From Bacteroidia bacterium (GTDB taxonomy: Bacteria; Bacteroidota; Bacteroidia; AKYH767-A; OLB10), in NCBI GenBank assembly GCA_025450095.1, contig JANWID010000233.1:1-11800 (forward strand): a DNA stretch of 11,800 bases, written 5' to 3'. Positions 1-7,600 of the stretch are shown piece after piece (position 1 is the stretch's first letter; every line of letters starts with the position of its first letter). The notes beneath the pieces are model-generated. The model saw only the letters and a list, made by a program, of their open reading frames with translations. It was not told the DNA's origin and searched no databases. The position numbers were made by a program, and so were the translations under genes.

Positions 1-119
1 GTATTTTTTCCATCCGTACGTGAATTCACCGGTTGAAATGATTCAGGAACTACAGCAAGGCTGGTTTGGAATATGCTTACCAACAACAGCAGGCAGGATG
101 TAACTTTAAAAGTTTTCAT
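1..119 (-). CDS. Secreted protein of unknown function, N-terminal fragment (runs off left edge)
   Basis: Reading leftward from an ATG at 119-117, the frame is open to the window edge (39 codons plus two bases). The translation starts MKTFKVTSCLLLLVSIFQTS, a standard Sec signal peptide: Lys at 2 and 5, a hydrophobic core at about 10-17, and a probable cleavage after Ala22 (S-L-A). The few mature residues visible (V-V-P-E-S-F-Q-P-V-N-S-R-T-D-G-K-N) match no family I recognise. The product is therefore exported to the periplasm or beyond, and its function cannot be told from this piece. A -7 box matching the Bacteroidota consensus lies 47 bases upstream, which supports this start. The gene is divergent from the cysteine-cluster gene. 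Confidence 0.72.
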   Translation of the reverse strand, partial: MKTFKVTSCLLLLVSIFQTSLAVVPESFQPVNSRTDGKN

Positions 120-149
120 TGTATAAGGTGGTATTAATTTTCAGTTTTT

Positions 150-193
150 ATAGTACTTGATGATGCAAAGATATATATATAAACAAGTACTAT
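150..193. repeat. 10-bp perfect inverted repeat around the promoter -7 box
   Basis: ATAGTACTTG at 150-159 and its exact reverse complement CAAGTACTAT at 184-193 are separated by 24 bases. The -7 box of the leftward promoter (166-173) and a run of alternating T and A (171-180) sit inside the spacer. The arrangement fits an operator bound by a dimeric regulator. A long-loop RNA hairpin is less likely. Confidence 0.5.
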
Positions 194-198
194 GCAAT
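166..198 (-). promoter_or_regulatory. Candidate Bacteroidota-type promoter for the leftward secreted-protein gene
   Basis: Read on the minus strand, 173-166 is TATCTTTG, an exact match to the TAnnTTTG -7 element. Twenty-one bases upstream, 198-195 is ATTG, one base off the TTTG -33 element. Transcription would start near 160, giving a leader of about 40 bases before the ATG at 119. The match is by eye only, and short AT-rich motifs occur by chance. Confidence 0.45.
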
Positions 199-342
199 AC
201 ATGGTACTAAAATATTTGTTAAATCATTGATAATTAGTATGAAAAATTTTCTCATTGCTTTGTAATTGAACTGGTTTCTGATGGTTAAGATGACTTTGCA
301 AAAGAATTTGTTACACTTTTGTCGAAATATTTTTACTCTTTG

Positions 343-837
343 ATGATAATGGTAAAACCTGAATACCTCAATTCCCGAAAAGAAAGGCTGGAAAAAGAAC
401 ATGGAAAGTTTTTGTTAAGGCTTAAAAAAAGACCACCTGCCGGATTGGATGATGAAATTTTTGAATTAGATAAAAAAGTCTTTTCTGAAATTAGTTGTTT
501 AGCCTGTGCAAACTGTTGCAAAACTATCAGCCCGGTTTTTAAGGAAAGAGATATAACACGTATTGCAGCATATTTTAAAATGCGACCTGCTGATTTTACT
601 CAGAAGTATCTGTTCCTGGATGAAGAAGGGGATTATGTTTTGCAATCTGTGCCGTGCCCGTTTCTGAATAAGGATAACAGTTGCAGTATATACGAGCAGC
701 GGCCGTTCGCATGCCGGAGTTATCCCCACACAGGTAGACTTCCATTTACCAAAAACACAAACCTATTTATTAAGAACAGTGCTGTTTGTCCTGCGGTTTA
801 TGAAATAACTGCCGTTCTTAAAAACAAATACAGTTAA
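343..837 (+). CDS. YkgJ-family cysteine-cluster protein (predicted metal/iron-sulfur binding)
   Basis: This 164-residue soluble protein has the CxxCxxCC signature of the YkgJ/UPF0153 family (PF03692): C52-L-A-C55-A-N-C58-C59. Further conserved cysteines follow at C105 (V-P-C-P-F-L), C114 and C124 (C-S-I-Y-E-Q-R-P-F-A-C-R-S-Y-P) and C149 (V-C-P-A), the usual C-terminal set. The family is thought to bind zinc or an iron-sulfur cluster, but the biochemical role is unsettled. No signal peptide or membrane segment is seen, so it should be cytoplasmic. The frame also opens at a TTG at 319 and has a second ATG at 349. I chose the ATG at 343 because conserved sequence starts well downstream and the 319 TTG is weak. 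The acyltransferase-fold gene begins 75 bases after the stop, so the two may be co-transcribed. Confidence 0.85.
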   Translation: MIMVKPEYLNSRKERLEKEHGKFLLRLKKRPPAGLDDEIFELDKKVFSEISCLACANCCKTISPVFKERDITRIAAYFKMRPADFTQKYLFLDEEGDYVLQSVPCPFLNKDNSCSIYEQRPFACRSYPHTGRLPFTKNTNLFIKNSAVCPAVYEITAVLKNKYS

Positions 838-912
838 TTTGTTTCTGACTTTTTTTGAACCAAATACATAATAATATGTTATGAATGTTTACTCTATTTT
901 AGATTGCATATT

Positions 913-2169
913 ATGATATCCCAAAACCGCCTGGTTTCTTCCAGCATCCCGGTACGTTTTCGATACTCCTTGCCTCATGCTCCAACACATGAAGTGGAAA
1001 TATACAGCACGGTAAAAGACATTACATCATCAGAATGGAATGCATGCCTGGACCCCGGATCTTTGTTTCTTAGTCTGAAATATCTGGAATCCGCGGAAAA
1101 TAGTCGTTTACCTGGAATGCAATTTCGATACGCCCTGATCAGAGCAGGTGGTGAACCGGTTTCAGTTTTGTATTTCCAGCTTGTCAATTTATCGGATGCA
1201 GGTTTAGGAGGTATTTTAAACCTGGAAGAATATGGAGGGCTCGCCGGGTCAATGTCGTCCCGCATAAATGATATTTTGTTTCGTCCGGGAAAGAATAAAG
1301 AATCATTTATACTGGTATGTGGGAATTTACTGGTCAGTGGAGAACATGGCATAGCGGCAGTGAATGATGATGAATTTAGCATTGCTGTAAGCACCATTGC
1401 CCCCGTAAAAAAACTGATTGTACATACGCTTAGTTCAAATGCCCGACTTGTTGCATTTATGGTGAAGGATTTTTACACACCACATGACTCAATCACGAAA
1501 AATATACTGAAGAAAGATTACTTTTTATTGAATACCGATCCGGAAATGATTTTTAAAGTACAGCCCGAATGGAAAGATTTTGAAGATTATAAAAATGCGC
1601 TTTCTTCAAAATACCGGGTCCGTACCAATAGTGTAATTTCTAAAGCTGCTGATATAATAATTCGCGAACTTCCTGAACCGGAAATTGTGAGCAGAATAGA
1701 AGAGATCTATAATCTGAATGATGCAGTTATCCGTAAAGCTCCTGTTAAGCTGGCTCGTCCATCTGCCGATTATTTTTTGGAACTGAAGAAAAAATTCGGT
1801 AACAATTATCGGATTCATGGCTTTTTGCTGAAGAATAAATTAATTGCATTCACAAGCGGACTGTGGAACCATGAACACTATGAAGCACATTATATCGGTC
1901 TCGATTATCAATATAATACTACTTATAGCTTGTATCAGAATATTCTGTACACTTATATTGAAGATGCCATACGATGCAGATCGGCGAATCTTTATTTTGG
2001 CCGGACTGCGCTGGAAATAAAAAGCACTACCGGTGCCCGGCCACATTTTCTCGGTTGTTATTTTCGCTTTGCAAACAGAGTACTGAATACACTGGCAAAA
2101 CCCTTAGTAAGCAGCACAGGTCCAAAAAACTGGATTCCCCGGGATCCTTTCAAAAGCAACGGACTGTAA
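913..2169 (+). CDS. FemAB/GNAT-like acyltransferase-fold protein
   Basis: This 418-residue protein has the two-lobed layout of the acyl-CoA N-acyltransferase superfamily, in the FemAB-like or 'peptidogalycan biosysnthesis' (PF04339/PF13480) groups. The first lobe (about 30-170) has the segment S-L-F-L-S-L-K-Y-L-E-S-A, like the opening motif of these families. The second (about 245-400) has L-Y-Q-N-I-L-Y-T-Y-I-E-D-A-I and then G-R-T-A-L-E-I-K-S at 363-371 followed by T-T-G-A, the family's most recognisable C-terminal stretch. Members move an acyl or aminoacyl group onto an amine, for example in cell-wall or surface-polymer synthesis. The substrate cannot be told here. There is no signal peptide, so it should be cytoplasmic. 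The frame also opens at a TTG (904); the ATG at 913 is the better start. Family assignment is from motif pattern only. Confidence 0.7.
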   Translation: MISQNRLVSSSIPVRFRYSLPHAPTHEVEIYSTVKDITSSEWNACLDPGSLFLSLKYLESAENSRLPGMQFRYALIRAGGEPVSVLYFQLVNLSDAGLGGILNLEEYGGLAGSMSSRINDILFRPGKNKESFILVCGNLLVSGEHGIAAVNDDEFSIAVSTIAPVKKLIVHTLSSNARLVAFMVKDFYTPHDSITKNILKKDYFLLNTDPEMIFKVQPEWKDFEDYKNALSSKYRVRTNSVISKAADIIIRELPEPEIVSRIEEIYNLNDAVIRKAPVKLARPSADYFLELKKKFGNNYRIHGFLLKNKLIAFTSGLWNHEHYEAHYIGLDYQYNTTYSLYQNILYTYIEDAIRCRSANLYFGRTALEIKSTTGARPHFLGCYFRFANRVLNTLAKPLVSSTGPKNWIPRDPFKSNGL

Positions 2170-2302
2170 TTTTTTATGGTATAGCAGATAAATTTAGCTG
2201 CAAAAAATCCTGTACAAAAATTCCCACATTGATTTTTTTACTCAAACTATGTTTATACTGAAAAGTTTTGCTGAACAGTTATATTGATTGCATCAAGAGA
2301 AA

Positions 2303-2333
2303 TATGCTAAGGGATGCAAAATGAGTAAATTTG
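2303..2333 (+). promoter_or_regulatory. Candidate promoter for the redoxin/copper-monooxygenase operon
   Basis: TAAATTTG at 2326-2333 matches the TAnnTTTG -7 consensus exactly. The best -33 candidate is TATG at 2303-2306, 19 bases upstream and one base off TTTG. The start point would fall near 2340, giving a very short leader before the TTG start at 2355. The weak -33 keeps confidence low. Confidence 0.35.
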
Positions 2334-2354
2334 CAATAACGGAATTACCGCCCA

Positions 2355-2924
2355 TTGAAAAGATTGTTGAAAATAGGATGTATTCTATGGCTGGTTGCCT
2401 GTAATAGTGACACCAGGGAGACACTTACCAGTATTTCTCTGCGCGACACAAAAGGCCGGGAAGTCAACTTCGGAAATATCGCTGGAAATAAAATCCTGGT
2501 GATAACATTCCTTTCACCCGATTGCCCTCTTTGTATAAATTATACAAAAACTCTTATGTCTATAAAAAATGATTTTTCGGATGAGGAAATAAAATTCCTG
2601 GCTGTTTTTGCAGGTCCTTATTATAAGGACACAACAATAATCGATTTCCTTAATGAATATCATCTTGAAATGCAGGGAGTATTGGACCCTGATTACCGGT
2701 TAACCAAAGTTGTGAATGCTACCGTGACCCCGGAAGTGATATTAGTATCACAATCAGGGCGTATTGCTTACTCGGGGGCAATCGATAACTGGGCATACGA
2801 AACTGGAAAAAAAAGACCTGTTGTAACACATCAATTTCTGCGGAATGCTATTGTGAAACTTTTAAATGATTCTTTACCGGACCCGCCGGAAACGGAGCCG
2901 GTAGGTTGTTTTATTGAATTATGA
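2355..2924 (+). CDS. Redoxin-fold lipoprotein with CxxC motif
   Basis: The 189-residue product starts with a lipoprotein signal peptide: M-K-R-L-L-K, a hydrophobic stretch, then lipobox L-V-A-C with the lipidated Cys at 16. A thioredoxin/AhpC-TSA-like fold follows: S-P-D-C57-P-L-C60 at the end of a beta strand, cis-proline candidate P126 in V-T-P-E-V, then a G-R-I-A-Y-S-G-A-I-D segment typical of envelope redoxins. A further Cys lies in the C-terminal G-C-F-I (C185). It should sit in the envelope and do thiol-disulfide or copper-handling chemistry. The start is a TTG: no in-frame ATG exists before the signal peptide, and TTGs at 2364 and 2367 are alternatives. The stop overlaps the next start (ATGA), so translation is probably coupled to the haem/copper monooxygenase gene, its likely partner. 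I infer it supplies reductant or copper to that enzyme. Confidence 0.8.
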   Translation: MKRLLKIGCILWLVACNSDTRETLTSISLRDTKGREVNFGNIAGNKILVITFLSPDCPLCINYTKTLMSIKNDFSDEEIKFLAVFAGPYYKDTTIIDFLNEYHLEMQGVLDPDYRLTKVVNATVTPEVILVSQSGRIAYSGAIDNWAYETGKKRPVVTHQFLRNAIVKLLNDSLPDPPETEPVGCFIEL

Positions 2925-4312
2925 TCCACTCAAAAAAATCTTTTCTCTATTCCTGTTGGATATTTTATATTTCTGTTTTCCTGTTGTATTCCTCATGCGG
3001 CAGCAGGAATGCTGAAATTACATTTAATGATATTGCTCCCATTATACATAAAAACTGTACACCATGTCATCGTCAGGGCGAAGCAGGCCCCTTTCCTCTC
3101 ATTTCGTATTCAGATGTACGAAAGAAAGCGAAGACTATCGTTAAGGTAACGCAATCAGGACTAATGCCACCCTGGCCTGCTGATCCGGCGTATCGTCATT
3201 TTATCGGTGAAAAAACGCTTACTGCGGATGAAAAAGAACTGATCCGGAATTGGGTTGTACAAGGATGCAATGAAGGAGACATAACCCTTCAACCAAAACC
3301 TCCGGTTTATCCTTCAGGTTCGCAATTGGGAAAACCCGACATGGTTATTACCATGGACTCTTTCCTGATAAAGGGGGATAATACCGACCAGTTCATGGTA
3401 TTTAAAATCCCATTTGAGTTGGAACGTGATACCTTTTTAAGGGTTGCAGAATATGTCCCGGGGAACCGAAAGCTGTCGCATCATGTAAACGGACATATTG
3501 TTCAGTACAACGATACCGAAAGGAAAAATGTGTTTTCAGGTAATCGATATGTTAACCGCGAAGATGCCGGTACACTGGATTCATGCTATCGTTTTATTTC
3601 ATTACTGAATGACGATGGATCTTATCCGTTATTAACACCTTCGGTTTTTAATTATCTGCCAGGCGTGATTTCACAAAATTATCCTGACGGAATGGGAGGT
3701 TACCGACTAAAAAGAAAAGGCGCAATCCTTATGCGCGACCTGCATTACGGACCTACTCCGGTTGATGCTTATGACAAACCTACCATCAACCTCTTTTTTT
3801 CAAAAACTCCTCCGAAACGACCTTTTATGGAAACGCAGCTGGGTACGCTTGGGATTTCCGAAATCGTTCCACCCCTGGTGATTCCTCCCGATACCATAAT
3901 GAAGTTTACCACCCGTGCCGTAATTCAGAATGATGTTTCCCTTGTAACCATAAATCCGCATATGCATTTATTGGGTAAATCGTTCCTGGCATATGCGCTT
4001 ACCCGTGAGGGTGATACCATACCATTAATTCGTATCCGGAATTGGGATTTTCGTTGGCAGTATTTCTATACATTTGAAAAAATGTTGCTTATTCCTGCCG
4101 GAAGTATCGTTGTTGCAGAAGGAGTATTTGATAATACTGCTTCCAATCCCAACAACCCATTTTCGCCTCCAAGGGAAATTTCAGGTCTGAAAGGCAGCAT
4201 GCGTACCACGGATGAAATGTTCCAGTTAATCCTGACCTTTCTCCCTTATTCTGTGGGTGATGAGAATATTAGCCTTGATACAATGAATCCTTCCGGAGGT
4301 GAAATACACTGA
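2921..4312 (+). CDS. Haem c plus PHM-like copper type II monooxygenase fusion, secreted
   Basis: The 463-residue protein has an N-terminal export signal with a possible lipobox Cys at 26 (Y-S-S-C, Tyr at -3 is atypical). Residues 35-120 are a c-type cytochrome domain: C46-T-P-C49-H50 binds haem covalently, and M82 in G-L-M-P-P-W is the likely distal ligand. Residues about 140-450 resemble the copper type II, ascorbate-dependent monooxygenases (PHM, dopamine beta-hydroxylase; PF01082/PF03712). All six copper ligands of that family can be assigned: H187-H188 (S-H-H-V-N-G-H) and H275 (R-D-L-H-Y-G) for the first copper, H347 and H349 (N-P-H-M-H-L-L-G) and M433 (T-T-D-E-M-F) for the second. The predicted reaction is O2-dependent hydroxylation of an unknown substrate outside the cytoplasm, with the haem domain as electron relay. 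It overlaps the redoxin gene by four bases (ATGA), implying one operon. Confidence 0.85.
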   Translation: MIHSKKSFLYSCWIFYISVFLLYSSCGSRNAEITFNDIAPIIHKNCTPCHRQGEAGPFPLISYSDVRKKAKTIVKVTQSGLMPPWPADPAYRHFIGEKTLTADEKELIRNWVVQGCNEGDITLQPKPPVYPSGSQLGKPDMVITMDSFLIKGDNTDQFMVFKIPFELERDTFLRVAEYVPGNRKLSHHVNGHIVQYNDTERKNVFSGNRYVNREDAGTLDSCYRFISLLNDDGSYPLLTPSVFNYLPGVISQNYPDGMGGYRLKRKGAILMRDLHYGPTPVDAYDKPTINLFFSKTPPKRPFMETQLGTLGISEIVPPLVIPPDTIMKFTTRAVIQNDVSLVTINPHMHLLGKSFLAYALTREGDTIPLIRIRNWDFRWQYFYTFEKMLLIPAGSIVVAEGVFDNTASNPNNPFSPPREISGLKGSMRTTDEMFQLILTFLPYSVGDENISLDTMNPSGGEIH

Positions 4313-4379
4313 AATAAAGTAAACCGAAACAAAAAGCATAACTGCATACGTAAAAACAACTTCCTGCCGTTTAAACGAA

Positions 4380-4673
4380 ATGAACTTATTAAGAAAATAT
4401 TTTAAGATCCTTTTGCTCTTATTATTAATCCCTTTAGCAGTTGCCGCTCAGGATGATGAGGGGAAAAAGACCAAAAAACAGCGCAAAGCGGAAGAAAAGA
4501 AAGAACAGCGTGTGAAGGATTCCAAAAACGCTGAGGTTAAAGGTAGGAAAAGGCATATGAAGCTCCAGGACAAAGAAACCCGGAAGCGAATGAAGAGAAA
4601 TAAAAAGCAAGGTACCGCCTATGTTTCCCGGAGACCAGGGTTTTTCCAGCGCCTGAAAAGAGGAGGCTATTGA
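4380..4673 (+). CDS. Small, highly basic secreted protein of unknown function
   Basis: The 97-residue protein opens with a clear Sec signal peptide: basic N-terminus, six consecutive leucines at 11-16, and a predicted cleavage after A23 (V-A-A, then Q). In the mature part of about 74 residues I count 29 Lys/Arg against 10 Asp/Glu, a strong net positive charge. It contains no Cys and no recognisable domain; the middle (about 28-65) should be helical and charged, and the tail holds R-R-P-G-F-F-Q-R-L-K-R. Such a protein could bind DNA, lipopolysaccharide or another anionic polymer, but that is inference from charge alone. It lies 67 bases after the copper monooxygenase stop with no obvious terminator between, so co-transcription is possible. 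Its stop is 9 bases from the convergent smc stop. Confidence 0.7.
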   Translation: MNLLRKYFKILLLLLLIPLAVAAQDDEGKKTKKQRKAEEKKEQRVKDSKNAEVKGRKRHMKLQDKETRKRMKRNKKQGTAYVSRRPGFFQRLKRGGY

Positions 4674-4682
4674 ATTTTTTCT

Positions 4683-7600
4683 CTATGCGTACTCCCGCAT
4701 ATCCACAGGAACTACCTGCGTAACACCTTGTTCGGCCATAGTAATACCGTACATGATATCGGTGGCAGTCATCGTTTTCTTATTATGTGTTATGATAATG
4801 AATTGCGAATCGACAGAAAACTTCTTAATGATTTTGTTGAATTTGTCGATGTTCGAATCATCAAGCGGTGCGTCAACCTCGTCGAAAATACAGAACGGTG
4901 AAGGCTTCAGCAGATAAATCCCAAACAATAACGCTGTGGCTGTAAGTGTTTTTTCTCCTCCCGAAAGCTGGTGAATTGATAAAGGTTTTTTCCCTTTTGG
5001 CTGAGCGATGATCTGCACATCCGATTCCAGCGGGTTAGCCAGGTCGGTGAGAATAAGATCGCAGTTATCTTCTTCTGAAAAGAGTGAACGGAATACCCTG
5101 ATGAAATTATCACGCACAGCATGGTATGCCTCCATGAACTTTTCCTTTGCGGTATTATCAATTTCAGCAATCGTTTTGAGAAGTGACTCTTTTGCTGCCT
5201 TCAGGTCATTCTGCTCTTTCACTATAAAATCATGACGTTCCTTAATCTCCTTGAACGACTCCAGTGCCATTGGATTGATCGGTCCGAAATCTGAAAGCTG
5301 ATTTTTCAATTTTTCTGAACGTGCCTTCAGGTCTTCCGGATTTAGGTCAGGATTTGGTTCCTGGTCCATGATATCCTCAAGGATAATATTGAATTCGATG
5401 CTCAACCTTTCCTTCAGGGAAGTCATTTTCAGTTTAAGGTCGTTGATCTGGTTGTGAATTTCACGGATAAGCAAATCAGAATTTTCTTTTTGCCTGCGCT
5501 TTTCAGCAATCAACTTTTCTTCCTTATCAATTTCTCCTTTTGATTTGTAGTAATCGTCTTCCTGGATTCTCACAACAGATTCCACTTCCACTTTCCGTAA
5601 CTTTTGTGAAGAAAGCTGTTCTTCAGCCACACGGACGTTTTCGTGCAATGTTTCCAACTGTAATGAAATGCCCTCGAGCTCCTGGAGATGTTCTTCGCGG
5701 CTACGGGTTAAATTTGAAACCTGGTTTGTTTTAAAGCTGATGTCCCGCGAAATATTCTGAAGCTTGTTTTGTTGCTGGAAAAACTGGATATTTTTCTGAT
5801 TGTATGCGTTCGTCATTTCATTGACATGACGCTGCAGCTCGTTCGAAACATCCTGTTTTATTTTCTGCTGTTCCAGCATCTGCTGCAATTCACCTTTCTG
5901 TGAATCGATAGAATAACCTTCTGTTTCCAGGTGTTCCGTTTCAGGCAGGGAGAGAGCGGTTAGTTCTTCTGTAAGCTGGTTTACTGTGGTCTGCGTATAT
6001 TCTTTGGCTGAAAAAAGGAAATCACGGTTATTATTCAGTGTGTTTACCTGACCGGCAGCGCGTGCCGTTTCATTTTGCAAACGATTTACATTTCTACCTG
6101 CGTCAGAATACTGATCGCGTTGCAATAGCAATGCACTTTCTGATTCTGAAATCTGATCCTGTAACTTTTCAATCAGTTGCTGGTGATTGCTGATTTCATC
6201 GGAAAGCTTCTGCAGATTTTTTTGTTTACCGGTACGTTTACCATCACCCATACCCAGCGAACCACCGCTCATACTATAACGTTGTCTTAAAAACCTGCCG
6301 TTTTTAGAAAGGATGATATAACCATTTCCCAATGCTGAAGTATCAAGAGTATGTATATCTTCAGAATTTTCCATGATATAAACATGACCCAGCAAATGAT
6401 CAAATAACCTGGAATATACCGTATCGAAATCCGTTCTTGAAAGTGCAGGAATACATCCTGGAAGTGAAAGCTGACCTCTATGTGAACCTTCCTTCAAACT
6501 ATCGAGGACAAAGAAATGTGCGCGGCCTTTTGAAGAATTATTGAGGAGCTGCATTGCTTCCCAGGCATCCTCAGAACCAGGTACGATAAAATGATTCAGG
6601 TAAGGTTCAAGATAATTTTCAATTGCGTTTTTGTATTCTTCATCACAACTTATTACTTCAGAAACCAGGGGTGCATTACTGAATCTGGATTCCTGTCCCT
6701 TAAGATATTTAATAGATTCCGGAAATCCCTCCATACGTTCAATGAGTGAACGCGTAAGTTCGTATTCATTCGTCTTTACATCACACGTCCTTTTTTCTTC
6801 CGCAAGTTCCTGGTTGAGGGCACGTAATCTATTTTCGGTTTCCCTTAATAACTGTTCTGAATCTTCCCATTGTTTTTTTGCAGCAATAGAATCTGTTTCC
6901 AGCCGTGCATGCTCAGGTACCCTGGCACTGATTTCGAGGTTGACAACGGAAAGCTTTTCGTTATTACTTTTAAGCTGCTCCTCCAGTCGTTGCAGCTCAG
7001 ATCGTATGGAAGCAGAACGCGCCTGGCGGACTGCAACCTGGGTTTCATACCGGTTGATTTCCTGCCGAAGCTCGTGCAATTGTTGCCCGAGTTCTTTTAG
7101 TTCCCGTACAGATTCTTCGTACAGGTGTTTGTTCTCTTCGACATTTTGTTTCATCTCCGAGAGCTGGTTTTCCAGGCTGCGGAGAGCGGTTTCTTCATTA
7201 GCTTTTTCTTCAGCAAGCATCGAAATGCTTTCATTCAGTTCTGAAATGGTATGTTCATCAGAATCGTTCTGTTGCGTTAGTTGCTTTTGCTTATCATGTA
7301 AAAACCCGATTCGATCCTGGATATTTTTACTTTCATTTTCCCCACGGGTAATCAAAAGGATGATTTCATTCAGTTCTTTTTGTGCAACAGAAAGTGATTT
7401 TTCTTTATCCAGGCTTTCCGTTTTGAGACGTTGGATATTGGCTTCAATAACGTCGAGGTCTACATGAAACTGCAATGTTTCATCACTGACAGTTGTTTCT
7501 TTTTTCTGAAGATCATGCAATGACTGGCTGAATTCCCTTACTGCATAAAGGGAATAAGCCATGCTTATTTCCTTATATTCATCTTTAAGCCGGTAGAATT

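Noticed and set aside
171..180. Alternating TA run
   Set aside because: Too short to be a microsatellite of interest; treated as part of the AT-rich promoter spacer.
319..342. TTG start that would lengthen the cysteine-cluster protein by 8 residues
   Set aside because: ATG codons follow at 343 and 349, the extra residues show no family feature, and the preceding bases look more like promoter than coding sequence.
975..1397. Open frame of 140 codons on the minus strand inside the FemAB-like gene
   Set aside because: A shadow of the plus-strand gene, with no signal, domain or promoter of its own.
1974..2261. Plus-strand open frame spanning the end of the FemAB-like gene and the gap after it
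   Set aside because: Mostly an alternative frame of the FemAB-like gene; the tail in the gap is low-complexity and looks non-coding.
6631..7467. Long open frame (278 codons) on the plus strand inside smc
   Set aside because: It is antisense to the first coiled coil of a confident SMC. Its Ser/Arg/Cys-rich, low-complexity translation is what reversed coiled-coil codons produce.
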